Below, piece after piece: positions 7,993-16,192 of a stretch of 60,297 nt of DNA. Location of the stretch: the NCBI GenBank assembly GCA_027003075.1, contig JALWYV010000024.1, positions 1 to 60,297 of the forward strand. The letters are read 5' to 3'. The stretch comes from Caldifarciminota bacterium. GTDB taxonomy: Bacteria > Hydrothermota > Hydrothermia > LBFQ01. Position 1 is the first letter of the stretch; the number at the start of each line of letters is the position of its first letter. The notes beneath the pieces were generated by a model. The model had not been told where the DNA came from and made no database searches. It saw nothing but the letters and a program-made list of their open reading frames with translations. A program made the position numbers and the translations under genes.

Positions 7993-8531
7993 TTTTTCAG
8001 GAAGGTGTTGTACACGAGTATTCCAAGGCTCAACCCGCTCATAAGGACGGGAAGCACCTCCCGCGCTGAGGCCCAGAAGGATTTCGGAACGATTATCCGG
8101 TCCCCCGGATTGAGTCTGGGATTCTCCCGTGTGAGGTCCACCCTCTTACCGTTGAGGGATATGTTTGAAACATCGGCAGTCGGCATGGCCCCGGCGAGGG
8201 TGAGGGCGTCAGCCACAGTCATGCCCTTAACGTACTGTACCATCCCCGGTTTCTGAACTTCTCCGAGGACCATAACACCGAGAGGTTTGATGTTCTTAAA
8301 GGTGACTATAACCGGGAGGTCGTAGTAAGGTTTGAGTAGAACGGACAGGGTATCGGAAAGGGAGTCCGGCGTCATCCCACACACCGTAAGGTTCCCGACA
8401 AGGGGAAAGAAGGCCGTACAGTCGTCCAGTACAGGAGCCTCAAAGGAGTACTCGTCGCTCCCGAAGACCCCCACGACCAGCACGTCCCCCCTCTCTATAA
8501 CGATGGAGGAGAGCAGGAGCAGAGCTGTCAA
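7989..8531 (-). CDS. Polysaccharide export protein (Wza/SLBB type)
   Basis: A 180-residue periplasmic or outer-membrane export protein. It opens with a short hydrophobic stretch, then the poly_export pattern IERGDVLVVGVFGSDEYS, a PVLDDCTAFFPLVGNLTVCGMT segment and an SLBB domain (GVMVLGEVQKPGMVQYVKGMTVADALTLAGAM). The C-terminus is a hydrophobic helix (VLPVLMSGLSLGILVY). Wza-family proteins form the conduit for capsular or exopolysaccharide; this copy lacks a lipobox and is about half Wza's length. Start is a TTG at 8531, overlapping the stop of the upstream barrel gene (TTGA); the initial stretch may be longer if another start is used. Confidence 0.8.
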   Translation of the reverse strand: MTALLLLSSIVIERGDVLVVGVFGSDEYSFEAPVLDDCTAFFPLVGNLTVCGMTPDSLSDTLSVLLKPYYDLPVIVTFKNIKPLGVMVLGEVQKPGMVQYVKGMTVADALTLAGAMPTADVSNISLNGKRVDLTRENPRLNPGDRIIVPKSFWASAREVLPVLMSGLSLGILVYNTFLKK

Positions 8532-9373
8532 TACCTTTCCTTGGCCCAGGTAAGTCTTATGCCTGCCTTTACGGACGCGTTGTTGTACCCGGCCCGGACC
8601 TGATCGTAGTAATCCTTATAGCCGGGGTTTATACCGGACAGGAGCATGTTGGACTCAAAGGAGGTGTATCCGCCCTCTATGAAGAAGCCGAGCCACGGGG
8701 CGATGTAGAAGTCCAGCCCGAGGGAGGCAGAAAAGTAGATCGTGTTCGCAGTTCCGGAGGTCCTGCCCAACGGGTCGTCCGACTGGAAGGAGACCTGGGC
8801 CCACGCGACGTGCCCACCTACCCACGGGAGGAATCCCCTTCCCTCGGAGTATAGGTTCTCCACCTCAAGGTAGAGCCTTCCGGATACACCCATAGACAGG
8901 TAGCGGACGTCCGAGTTGGGTACAGGCCAGTTCTCGCTGTTCTTCACTATTTCGCTGGATGTGTCGGGGAAGGGTATTCCGTACCCGAAAGCGAACCTCC
9001 GGGTCGTTACGGTGAACCCGACGTGGGTCCAGGAGTACGGATTGCGGTAGTGAGCCAGTGTTACGGCTATATTCTGGAAGAAGGACGTGTCCGTATAGGT
9101 CGTATCGGCGAAGGAGGGTTTCCACTTATAGAAGTATCCCTCCTGAAAGTCAACGGTAAGCCCCCAGGTGTTCCAGCGCACGAACGCCCCTCCCCCGAAG
9201 TGGGAGGAGGAGGACGACAGTCCCTTTGCCGTATACGTTGACTTAAAGCTGTACACGTTGATAATGCGCTCCTCGTAATCTACAGCCCCGTAACCGTAAA
9301 GCCCAACGTACAGGACGTTGGGACCGGTCATCCACGGGGGAAGATTTGAGGCTGCCAGGAAAAGTCCGATCAT
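8528..9373 (-). CDS. Outer-membrane beta-barrel protein (hypothetical)
   Basis: A 281-residue predicted outer-membrane protein: short signal (MIGLFLAAS), then alternating aromatic strands such as LYVGLYGYGAVDY, GGAFVRWNTWGLTVDF and FYIAPWLGFFIEGGYTSF, ending in AGIRLTW. The repeated 'YxGxxG' and 'RLTWxxE' patterns are typical of barrels but no family is recognised. A Shine-Dalgarno (AGGAGGT) precedes its ATG and the gap to the dihydroorotase gene is 3 nt. Being cotranscribed with a Wza-like gene suggests an envelope or polysaccharide role. Confidence 0.6.
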   Translation of the reverse strand: MIGLFLAASNLPPWMTGPNVLYVGLYGYGAVDYEERIINVYSFKSTYTAKGLSSSSSHFGGGAFVRWNTWGLTVDFQEGYFYKWKPSFADTTYTDTSFFQNIAVTLAHYRNPYSWTHVGFTVTTRRFAFGYGIPFPDTSSEIVKNSENWPVPNSDVRYLSMGVSGRLYLEVENLYSEGRGFLPWVGGHVAWAQVSFQSDDPLGRTSGTANTIYFSASLGLDFYIAPWLGFFIEGGYTSFESNMLLSGINPGYKDYYDQVRAGYNNASVKAGIRLTWAKERY

Positions 9374-9376
9374 ATT

Positions 9377-10624
9377 CTACCTCCTGTAAACTAAGTTGCC
9401 CTTCGCGAAGGTCATGATTACCCTACCCCTGAGGGTACTGCCCAGAAAGGGGTTGTTCCTGCTCTTTGACCTTATATCCCCCTCCGAGACTTTCCAATCC
9501 GCATCCTGATCAAAGACGAACAGGTTGGCCTCATGACCCTCTGCTATGCCCACGTCCACACCCAGAAATCTGGCCGGTTTCTCCGACATAACGCTCACCA
9601 GCTCCCTCAGGGATAGATCCCCGGTTAGCACTGTATAGGTATAAAGGGCTGAGAAGGCAGTCTCCAGACCCTCTATTCCCGGAAGGGCGTCCGTCAGCGG
9701 CGCCTCCTTCTCGTAGTAGGCGTGCGGGGCGTGGTCGGTGGCAACGAAGTCTATCACCCCTTCCTTGAGAGCCGAAAGGAGAGCAAGACGATCTTCCTCC
9801 GACCTTATAGGTGGGTTCACCCTGAAGGTGGGGTCGTAGAAAGGTACCTTATCGGTTGAAAATACGAGATGGTGGGGCGTAACCTCGGCTGTAACCTTTG
9901 CTCCCCGACCCTTAAACTCTCTTATCAGGTACACAGTTTCCTTTGCGGATACGTGGGCTACGTGGAGATGGGCGCCGGTTATCTCGGCCATGCGGGCGTC
10001 CCTGTAAACGGCCAGTTCTTCGGCCAGGGCCGTGCGGAACCTCATGCCGTACTTGAGGTTAACGGGGTCGTAATGGGCGAAACCTCCAGCGAGTTCCGGC
10101 ACCTCCGCGTGCGTGATTACAGGTACCTTCAGATGGGAAGCGTAAATTAAGGCGTTGAACATGACTGCGGGGTCGGCCACCCAATTCCCATCGTCGGAGA
10201 ACGCTACGGCACCCTCATCCTTCATCAGGCCCATCTCCACTATCTCCCTTCCCATTCGGCCCTTCGTTATGACCCCCACGAAGTGAACGTAAACCGGGAG
10301 TTCCTCTGCTCTGAATTTCAGGGACCTCAGGACCTCCGGCGTATCCACGGGTGGATCGGTGTTGGGCATAACGGCTATGTGGGCGTATCCTCCGGTGGCC
10401 GCTGCCTGCGACACGCTCGTCAGGTCCTCCTTGTACTCCTGGCCCGGTTCGCGGGCGTGGACGTGAGGATCAACGAGAGCGGGCAGAACGTACCTCTCCC
10501 TTAAGTCTATAACCTCGTCCGCCCCTTCGGAAACATCACCTACCTTTACTATACGACCATCCTCTATAAGTATATCCACGGGGGTCTCCCCGTACAGGAG
10601 ACCCCTCTTCAGAAGGTACCTCAT
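9377..10624 (-). CDS. pyrC: Dihydroorotase
   Basis: A 415-residue amidohydrolase of the class I dihydroorotase type, closing carbamoyl aspartate to dihydroorotate in pyrimidine synthesis. Zinc ligands His54 and His56 are in DPHVHAREPG; Asp in SDDGNW, His in ITHAEVP and LHVAHVSA, and the catalytic Asp in ATDHAPH follow in order. The C-terminal beta segment (EANLFVFDQDADW) is intact. Its ATG overlaps the stop of the substrate-binding lipoprotein gene by 4 nt. No other pyrimidine gene except pyrH is in the window. Confidence 0.95.
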   Translation of the reverse strand: MRYLLKRGLLYGETPVDILIEDGRIVKVGDVSEGADEVIDLRERYVLPALVDPHVHAREPGQEYKEDLTSVSQAAATGGYAHIAVMPNTDPPVDTPEVLRSLKFRAEELPVYVHFVGVITKGRMGREIVEMGLMKDEGAVAFSDDGNWVADPAVMFNALIYASHLKVPVITHAEVPELAGGFAHYDPVNLKYGMRFRTALAEELAVYRDARMAEITGAHLHVAHVSAKETVYLIREFKGRGAKVTAEVTPHHLVFSTDKVPFYDPTFRVNPPIRSEEDRLALLSALKEGVIDFVATDHAPHAYYEKEAPLTDALPGIEGLETAFSALYTYTVLTGDLSLRELVSVMSEKPARFLGVDVGIAEGHEANLFVFDQDADWKVSEGDIRSKSRNNPFLGSTLRGRVIMTFAKGNLVYRR

Positions 10625-11754
10625 ATCGTGGGAGATATCGCCAGCCTTCTTATAAACTGGAACCCTATGTCCGAAAAGCGCATCATAACCACGCTCTTGG
10701 TGTCGGGGTCCCTCGTCTCGTCGGAGAGCTCTATGTTACCCGTTACGCCCTTCACGTCTATACTGGACGCGGCCGTCTTTATATCTTCTGCCGTGAGGGT
10801 TGCCCTTGCCCGCTTTACTACGTCAGCGACCACTAAGAAGGCGTCGTATCCAAGGGCGGCGAAAGAAGAAGGTTCCTCGTTGTACTCGCTCTTGTACATT
10901 TCGGCGAACTCGGTTGATATGGGGTCGTAGGGGTTGAAGTGGGTTATGTAGTAATTTTCGCCCGCCGGCTTTCCAACCTCTTTGGCCAGATTTGGTACGT
11001 CCCATCCGTCCGCTCCTACCACGTATCCGGTGTAGGCGGAATCCCTGAGCGTTCGTATGATCTTTGCGGCTTTATCGTAGTAGAACGGTGCCAGAACGGC
11101 CGTACTCTCCTGCGGTACCGTAAAGGAGGAGAGTATTTCGCCCACCCTGGATGCGAAGTCGTTGTTCTTCAAAGTAATGACTTTAACGACCTTCAGGCCG
11201 TGCTTATCCGCCCATTTCTTGAAGTAGTCCCCTATCTCCTTGGAGTACGCATCCCCTTCTTTTTCAAGGATCACGACCTCCCTGGTGTTAAGGAAGCTCT
11301 GGGACATGTAAGCGGAGGCTACCGCCATGTGTTTGTTGGTGACGCATATCCGCCATATCCATTCGGTGTTTTTGGTTATGTCGTTGGCCGTGGCCGTTGG
11401 CACAAACGTTGGGATCTTCATCCGTTCAACTTCCTGTTTAATTGCAAGGGCCTCGGAGCTCGTCAGGGGGCCTATAATGATCTTTGCACCTTTCTCCTTC
11501 AATTCTTTAAGGGCTTTAAGCGTGGACGAAGGGCTACCATCGTACTTCTCCGGTAATATAAACTCTACCCTGCGGCTGTCTATGCGAAAGTTGGTGTGTT
11601 TGGCTGCGAGATATATGCCGTTCTTGACCTGTTTGGAGTACGTGGCTATGTCGCCCGATGCGTTCGTTGGAAGGAGAAGTCCAACTTTAATCACCTTTTC
11701 GGCAGGTTGACAACCGAGCATTACCACGCTTAACGCTAAAAGGAACCTTCTCAT
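10621..11754 (-). CDS. ABC transporter substrate-binding lipoprotein (LivK-like, Peripla_BP_6)
   Basis: A 377-residue lipoprotein counted from the ATG at 11754: MRRFLLALSVVMLGC gives a lipobox with Cys15. The mature part is a type I periplasmic binding protein: KVGLLLPTNASGDIATYSKQVKNGI, IIGPLTSSEALAIKQE, PTFVPTATANDIT and GADGWD. Such proteins capture branched-chain amino acids, amides or other small ligands. No Liv permease or ATPase is adjacent, so it is an orphan receptor. The frame continues 37 codons upstream, but the -10 TATAAT lies within that part and the lipoprotein signal fixes the start. It is the first gene of the reverse operon that runs to 6081. Confidence 0.85.
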   Translation of the reverse strand: MRRFLLALSVVMLGCQPAEKVIKVGLLLPTNASGDIATYSKQVKNGIYLAAKHTNFRIDSRRVEFILPEKYDGSPSSTLKALKELKEKGAKIIIGPLTSSEALAIKQEVERMKIPTFVPTATANDITKNTEWIWRICVTNKHMAVASAYMSQSFLNTREVVILEKEGDAYSKEIGDYFKKWADKHGLKVVKVITLKNNDFASRVGEILSSFTVPQESTAVLAPFYYDKAAKIIRTLRDSAYTGYVVGADGWDVPNLAKEVGKPAGENYYITHFNPYDPISTEFAEMYKSEYNEEPSSFAALGYDAFLVVADVVKRARATLTAEDIKTAASSIDVKGVTGNIELSDETRDPDTKSVVMMRFSDIGFQFIRRLAISPTI

Positions 11755-11764
11755 ATTGGACGGT

Positions 11765-11770
11765 ATTATA
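11765..11770 (-). promoter_or_regulatory. -10 element for the 11754-6081 operon
   Basis: TATAAT on the minus strand, 10 nt before the ATG at 11754. This is the likely promoter for the seven-gene reverse operon. Confidence 0.55.
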
Positions 11771-11843
11771 GACCCGAAAGGGAAAGGAATACGGGGAACA
11801 GTTAAAAATAGCAAAGCAGGACAAAGATCACTGCTTCCTACCA

Positions 11844-11849
11844 TAAAAT
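11844..11849 (+). promoter_or_regulatory. -10 element for secreted esterase gene
   Basis: TAAAAT 5 nt before the ATG at 11855, the shortest spacing in the window. It is divergent from the -10 at 11765-11770. Confidence 0.45.
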
Positions 11850-11854
11850 ATTGG

Positions 11855-14053
11855 ATGGTAGACACCCTGTTAATCCTCGGCCCTTTCCTCGCAGGTGTAA
11901 GGGAAGGTTTTGTTGACTACCTCTACCCTCCCATGAAGGAGTACAGATCCCCCATAACACATGTACCTATCCGCTGGAAGCCCGTAGTTGCGGATACGGA
12001 CGGGTACTTCCGCATAAGCGTAGACACCCAGAACCTCAAACTTCTCAACGAGGAGCACGGTCTGGCCGGAGTAAACCTCCTCTTCTACGTTAAGGGAATT
12101 GTGAAAGTGGATACACCGGGAGTATATCTGATAAGAGGAAAACATGTGGGAAGTTTGAAGGTAGGAAAAAGGAGGTACACCCTGAACTACTACGGGGATT
12201 ACGAAGGACTCGTACCTCTAAACGGCAAGGACACTGTCCTCTTCGCCGTAGGTGGCCTTGGGGGTGTTAGGCCTTTCAAAATAGAGGTGCGGAAGGCACC
12301 GGATACGCCTTTCGTTTATATGGAAGATCTGACCCTCCCCGATCTCTTGCGGGGAGAGGCTTTCAACGGATACGTGGGTATAACCGTCGCGAACCCCACT
12401 CTCAAACCCGTAAAGGTGCGGATAAACGGACGACCTTACAACCTTGAACCTCTATCCTTCCTTAAGGTTCCGGTTGAGATACACGTAAAGGCTCCCCGAA
12501 AGGGGGACAGCGTAAAGGTAAGGTTCTACTTCAACGGAAGACCTTTTGCAATTAAACTGGCCGTAAAGGGGACGAATGCCCCATACGTAAGGAGGACGTA
12601 CCTTTCCTCCGTGGACTCCTCGGTCCAGTACTACGCCGTAAAGTTCCCCGTAAAGTTCAATCCCCGGAAGAGGTACGGTCTCGTCCTCAGCCTCCACGGT
12701 GCGGCCGTAAGGGCCGAAAACAGGTGTAGGAACCACAAACCGAGGAAAAAGGAGATAGTCGTGTGCCCAACGAACAGACGCAGGTGGGGGTTTGACTGGG
12801 AGGACTGGGGAAGGGTAGATGCTCTGGAAGTGCTTGAGGAAGTGCAGAGGAACTTTAAAGTAGATCGCAGGCGTATTTTCCTCATGGGGACGTCTATGGG
12901 TGGACACGGGGTATGGCACCTGTGTACCTCCTACCCCTCCGTCTGGAAAGCCTGCATGCCAGCTGCGGCGTGGTTATCAATAGACCTGTATATCCCCACA
13001 CACCTTCAGAGATACCGGCTCTTCGGAAAAACCCCCTTCGTTGAAATTCAGGAGAGGTTGTACCAGCAGGCCCGCACCACACAACTCTTTAAGAACCTCC
13101 TGAACGTCCCCGTCGTCATCCTTCAGGGGGGAAAGGACGACAACGTCCCCCCCTTCCACGCCCGTCTGGCTTCCGACCTCCTCTCCCGCCTTGGGGCTAC
13201 CTTCCGCCTCGTATGGCGAGCGGACAGGGGACACTGGTGGGACGGCTCCCTTGACGACCCCGACCTCTGGAAGTGGGCGTACCGCCTGAAGGTCAAAAGA
13301 AAGGAGAGGTACTTCTACACTTACGACCTGTCCGTGAGCGATTCCGCCTACGGCGTGAAGATCCTTGAGGTTAGATCACCGTTCTACAGGGCGGGGTTCG
13401 TGATCAGGAGACGCAGAGGTAAGCTCTTCATCACGACGGAGAACGTACGGGCCCTCGTAATACCGGGGTACAGAGGGAAGGTCACAATAGACGGTGATAC
13501 CCTGAAGTACGACGGAGAGGTCCTGGTAAAGTACCGCAGGTGGCGCAAGATGAAGAGGTACGTGTACAGGAGGCCCGTTCTAATACGGGACGTCTTCATG
13601 AGGCCCTTCGTCTTCGTCTACTCCACATCCGAGCCGTGGGCGAGGGACGTGGCCGTATTCTACGCAAACGCGTGGTGGTCCTACGCCAACGGCCGCGCTC
13701 CCGTTCTTCCCGATACCGCCATCACGGAGAGATGGGTAAAGTCCAACGACCTGAACGTGGTGGTTATAGGGTCAAGAGCCAAGTTGCCACCTTTCCTATC
13801 CAACCCATACTCCCGTGCCAGAGAGAACGCCGTGGAGGTCGTACCCCTTACGTACGACAGACTCCTGCTGACCTATAAGGTGAGCGACACTTCCCTCGTA
13901 CCTCTGCTCTACTCCCTCGTGCCATCGTCCATAAGGTCGGTGAGGGCCATGCCGTCGTGGGTAGGTCTGAGGAAGGAGGCCCGTATGTACGGGATACACG
14001 CCCTTGAGGGAGGTTTGAAGTTCCGGGCGGGGATATGGCCGATACGGAGGTGA
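11855..14053 (+). CDS. Secreted alpha/beta-hydrolase (prolyl-oligopeptidase/esterase-like)
   Basis: A 732-residue protein with an N-terminal hydrophobic signal (MVDTLLILGPFLAGV). Residues about 30-230 are beta-rich domains of unknown type. The catalytic domain starts near residue 260 (KFNPRKRYGLVLSLHGAA), with nucleophile elbow GTSMGG (Ser347), acid Asp428 or Asp429 in QGGKDDNVPP and His460 in DRGHWW, so the triad is complete. The final 250 residues, rich in Arg, Lys and Tyr, are unrecognised. The arrangement resembles secreted peptidases or feruloyl/polysaccharide esterases; substrate is unknown. A start 33 codons upstream is possible in frame, but the -10 TAAAAT and the signal favour 11855. 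Confidence 0.75.
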   Translation: MVDTLLILGPFLAGVREGFVDYLYPPMKEYRSPITHVPIRWKPVVADTDGYFRISVDTQNLKLLNEEHGLAGVNLLFYVKGIVKVDTPGVYLIRGKHVGSLKVGKRRYTLNYYGDYEGLVPLNGKDTVLFAVGGLGGVRPFKIEVRKAPDTPFVYMEDLTLPDLLRGEAFNGYVGITVANPTLKPVKVRINGRPYNLEPLSFLKVPVEIHVKAPRKGDSVKVRFYFNGRPFAIKLAVKGTNAPYVRRTYLSSVDSSVQYYAVKFPVKFNPRKRYGLVLSLHGAAVRAENRCRNHKPRKKEIVVCPTNRRRWGFDWEDWGRVDALEVLEEVQRNFKVDRRRIFLMGTSMGGHGVWHLCTSYPSVWKACMPAAAWLSIDLYIPTHLQRYRLFGKTPFVEIQERLYQQARTTQLFKNLLNVPVVILQGGKDDNVPPFHARLASDLLSRLGATFRLVWRADRGHWWDGSLDDPDLWKWAYRLKVKRKERYFYTYDLSVSDSAYGVKILEVRSPFYRAGFVIRRRRGKLFITTENVRALVIPGYRGKVTIDGDTLKYDGEVLVKYRRWRKMKRYVYRRPVLIRDVFMRPFVFVYSTSEPWARDVAVFYANAWWSYANGRAPVLPDTAITERWVKSNDLNVVVIGSRAKLPPFLSNPYSRARENAVEVVPLTYDRLLLTYKVSDTSLVPLLYSLVPSSIRSVRAMPSWVGLRKEARMYGIHALEGGLKFRAGIWPIRR

Positions 14054-14071
14054 GTTCTGGATATACCGGCG

Positions 14072-14077
14072 TATAAT
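14072..14077 (+). promoter_or_regulatory. -10 element for 14087 barrel gene
   Basis: TATAAT 9 nt before the ATG at 14087. Confidence 0.6.
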
Positions 14078-14086
14078 ACCGGTGTC

Positions 14087-14755
14087 ATGAAAAGGTTAAG
14101 CGTTTTAGCCGGTATCATGCTCGCGGTTTCCCCTGCGTACGGGATAGGTTTCTGGGGAGAGTTCGGAGCGGGTATGGGCAACTTCTCCCACGGGGACGTG
14201 AGCGTAAAGGTTGAAAGTGGGGGTAGTGTGAGCGAGACCACACTCGATTACAGCGGCGGCGGTATGCTCATGGGCGCGAACATGGCGGGTGGTGTGAGCC
14301 TCGCCCCCATACCCCTGATCGTGGGGGTCGGTGTGGGTTATAGTGCCGGGTCCGGTAGCTCAAAGATCACGGTAGAAGGTGAGGAAATCACGTCCGACTG
14401 GGATATGACCCGGTTTAACGTGAAGGTTCCGGTGGCCTACAGGATGAGCATCACGGCAGCGCAGGTACTCCTGGGTGTGGCACCCGGTATGAACTCCGTA
14501 ACCTTCAAGGATAAGGACAGCAACGATGAGAGTACCTACACGGGTATGGATTTCGGTATCTTCGCTAAGGGTTACTTTATGCTCGGAGCCTTCGGTATAG
14601 GCGGAGGCGTCTCCGTTGACTTCATCCCGGCTCTCAGCAACACGGAGGAGACCGACGTCCTCGGCACTACGGTGACCACCACCACGACCTTCAAAGGGAA
14701 CACCAACATAGGTCTGAACTTCGGTGTATTCTTCCTGTCCGGTCTACTTGAGTAG
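14087..14755 (+). CDS. Small outer-membrane beta-barrel protein
   Basis: A 222-residue protein with a classical signal peptide (MKRLSVLAGIMLAVSPAYG, cleavage after Ala-Tyr-Gly) followed by Gly-rich amphipathic strands: FWGEFGAGMGNF, LIVGVGVGYSAGSG, MDFGIFAKGYFML and GGGVSVDFIPAL. It ends with a NIGLNFGVFFLSG strand. This matches the 8- to 10-strand OmpW/OMP_b-brl type, with no further assignment. It is monocistronic: its own -10 stands 9 nt upstream and a strong intrinsic terminator follows 24 nt after the stop. Confidence 0.7.
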   Translation: MKRLSVLAGIMLAVSPAYGIGFWGEFGAGMGNFSHGDVSVKVESGGSVSETTLDYSGGGMLMGANMAGGVSLAPIPLIVGVGVGYSAGSGSSKITVEGEEITSDWDMTRFNVKVPVAYRMSITAAQVLLGVAPGMNSVTFKDKDSNDESTYTGMDFGIFAKGYFMLGAFGIGGGVSVDFIPALSNTEETDVLGTTVTTTTTFKGNTNIGLNFGVFFLSGLLE

Positions 14756-14778
14756 GTAAAACCTGAACGTAAGGTGAG

Positions 14779-14802
14779 CGGGGGGCTAAGCCCCCCGTTT
14801 TT
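14779..14802. terminator. Intrinsic terminator (bidirectional)
   Basis: A perfect 8-bp stem, CGGGGGGC / GCCCCCCG (14779-14786 and 14790-14797), with a 3-nt loop and a run of five T. It ends transcription of the 14087 barrel gene and lies 4 bp from the end of the convergent pyrH gene, so the GC stem can serve both strands. It is the only convincing intrinsic terminator I see in the window. Confidence 0.9.
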
Positions 14803-14805
14803 GTC

Positions 14806-15519
14806 TCAGGTGTGGATTATCGTACCCACATCTTCACCCGATACTATCCTCTTCAGCTCCCCCCGTTTCGTCAGGTTGAAGACGATTATGGGTATACCCG
14901 ACTGCCTTGCTATGTCTACGGCCGAGGCGTCAAGTACCTTCAGGTCCCTCACCAGAAAGTCCGTATAGGACAACTTCCGCAACTTCTTTGCATCTGGATT
15001 TTTCACCGGATCGTCCGTATACACACCGTCCACCTTCGTACCCTTGAGGATGACGTCGGCACCTATCTCGGAGGCCCTCAGGGCGGCGGCGGAGTCGGTT
15101 GAGAAGAAGGGGTTACCGGTTCCACCGGCGAATATAACTATCCTCCCCTTCTCAAGGTGCCTTATGGCCCTACGCCTTATGTACGGTTCCGCAACACGGG
15201 AAACCTCTATTGCGGACATGACGCGGGTTTGGGCCCCTTTCTTCTCAAGGATGCTCTGGAGGGCGAGGGCGTTTAGTACGGTGGCCAGCATGCCCATGTA
15301 GTCGCCCGTCACCCTGTCTATGCCGAGGGTTTCGCTCTGGGTGCCGCGGAGTATGTTCCCACCACCAACGACGAGCGACACCTCAACCCCCATGTTGTAG
15401 ACCTCAAGGATCTCGTCAGAGAGGATGTCCAGTACCGGTGCGTCTATGCCGAACCCTTTCTTCCCCGCGAGTATTTCCCCACTCACCTTGAGGAGGATAC
15501 GCCTGTACTTAATTTCCAT
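14806..15519 (-). CDS. pyrH: Uridylate kinase (UMP kinase)
   Basis: A 237-residue amino-acid-kinase-family enzyme phosphorylating UMP to UDP. The N-terminal RILLKVSGE, the phosphate loop VVGGGNILRG, the GDYMGMLATVLNALAL helix and FAGGTGNPFFSTDSAAALRA are all diagnostic. The ATG at 15519 (MEIKYRR) gives the canonical length and lies 10 nt from the -10 TAGAAT; an in-frame upstream extension of 51 codons has no support. It stands alone, without the frequent tsf/frr neighbours. Confidence 0.96.
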   Translation of the reverse strand: MEIKYRRILLKVSGEILAGKKGFGIDAPVLDILSDEILEVYNMGVEVSLVVGGGNILRGTQSETLGIDRVTGDYMGMLATVLNALALQSILEKKGAQTRVMSAIEVSRVAEPYIRRRAIRHLEKGRIVIFAGGTGNPFFSTDSAAALRASEIGADVILKGTKVDGVYTDDPVKNPDAKKLRKLSYTDFLVRDLKVLDASAVDIARQSGIPIIVFNLTKRGELKRIVSGEDVGTIIHT

Positions 15520-15529
15520 ACGGGTCGGG

Positions 15530-15535
15530 ATTCTA
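15530..15535 (-). promoter_or_regulatory. -10 element for pyrH
   Basis: TAGAAT on the minus strand, 10 nt before the ATG at 15519. Confidence 0.55.
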
Positions 15536-15564
15536 CGGGGGTAGAGTCCCACAGCCTCCGACGA

Positions 15565-15570
15565 TAAAAT
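15565..15570 (+). promoter_or_regulatory. -10 element for 15578 gene
   Basis: TAAAAT 7 nt before the ATG at 15578, divergent from the pyrH -10 with 29 bp between them. Confidence 0.55.
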
Positions 15571-15577
15571 AGGTGCC

Positions 15578-16192
15578 ATGAGGGATCTGGTCAGGGTACT
15601 TCGGGAAGGCTGGAAGGGTTTTAAGGTCGTGAACGTAACACCCGGAAGGTTCGTATGGGAGGAGAACCTCACCGTTCACCTTGACGGCAGGTTCGTTATG
15701 TTCCTGAAGGTCTTTTACGGTTACGGTTATTACAGGCCCTGGGTTGAGGCCTTTGAGATAGATCCGTCCTTTCACGGAGATAGGCGGGAGCCGGAGTTTT
15801 ACTCCCTGTTGTACGAAAAGTCCCCTCCCCTTTCAAAGGTCTTCGTTGAGTACACTTCCGACCCCGAAACCGATAGGGCGCTCCGACTCGGCACACCACC
15901 GGAGTTGAGCCGTATGGGGTACCTGCTCCTGAAGGCCGGCTACCGTAACCTGCGGAACTGGTACTACCCGGAGGGTCTGAAGGAGGGAGGCCCCAAACTT
16001 CAGGGGGAGAAGGTCCCGGAAGGTTATACACCGCGGGACCCGTCCGATGAGATAAGGAAGTTTTTGAAGAACGCCCCGGTTGAATACCCGGAGGTCAGGA
16101 GGGCCGTGGAGAGGGCGGAGGAGATCCTATCCCTCCTCGGGAACGCGAACCTTCAGGAAGTCCAGCGCCCCCAGACTGCGGAACAGGAGTAA
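15578..16192 (+). CDS. DUF1122-like protein
   Basis: A 204-residue soluble protein. The segment RALRLGTPPELSRMGYLLLKAGYRNLRNWYYPEG and EGGPKLQGEK recall DUF1122, an uncharacterised GNAT-like family found mainly in thermophilic archaea and bacteria; this is from memory of the motif and not searched. The last 50 residues are a charged helical tail. It has its own promoter. Its final 66 bases overlap the 3' end of the convergent flippase gene, one of the longest tail overlaps here, so the two C-termini share DNA. Confidence 0.6.
   Translation: MRDLVRVLREGWKGFKVVNVTPGRFVWEENLTVHLDGRFVMFLKVFYGYGYYRPWVEAFEIDPSFHGDRREPEFYSLLYEKSPPLSKVFVEYTSDPETDRALRLGTPPELSRMGYLLLKAGYRNLRNWYYPEGLKEGGPKLQGEKVPEGYTPRDPSDEIRKFLKNAPVEYPEVRRAVERAEEILSLLGNANLQEVQRPQTAEQE

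Noticed and set aside
12452-12919. Antisense frames in the secreted esterase gene
   Set aside because: The esterase has a full catalytic triad and signal peptide in its own frame; the antisense frames have no features.
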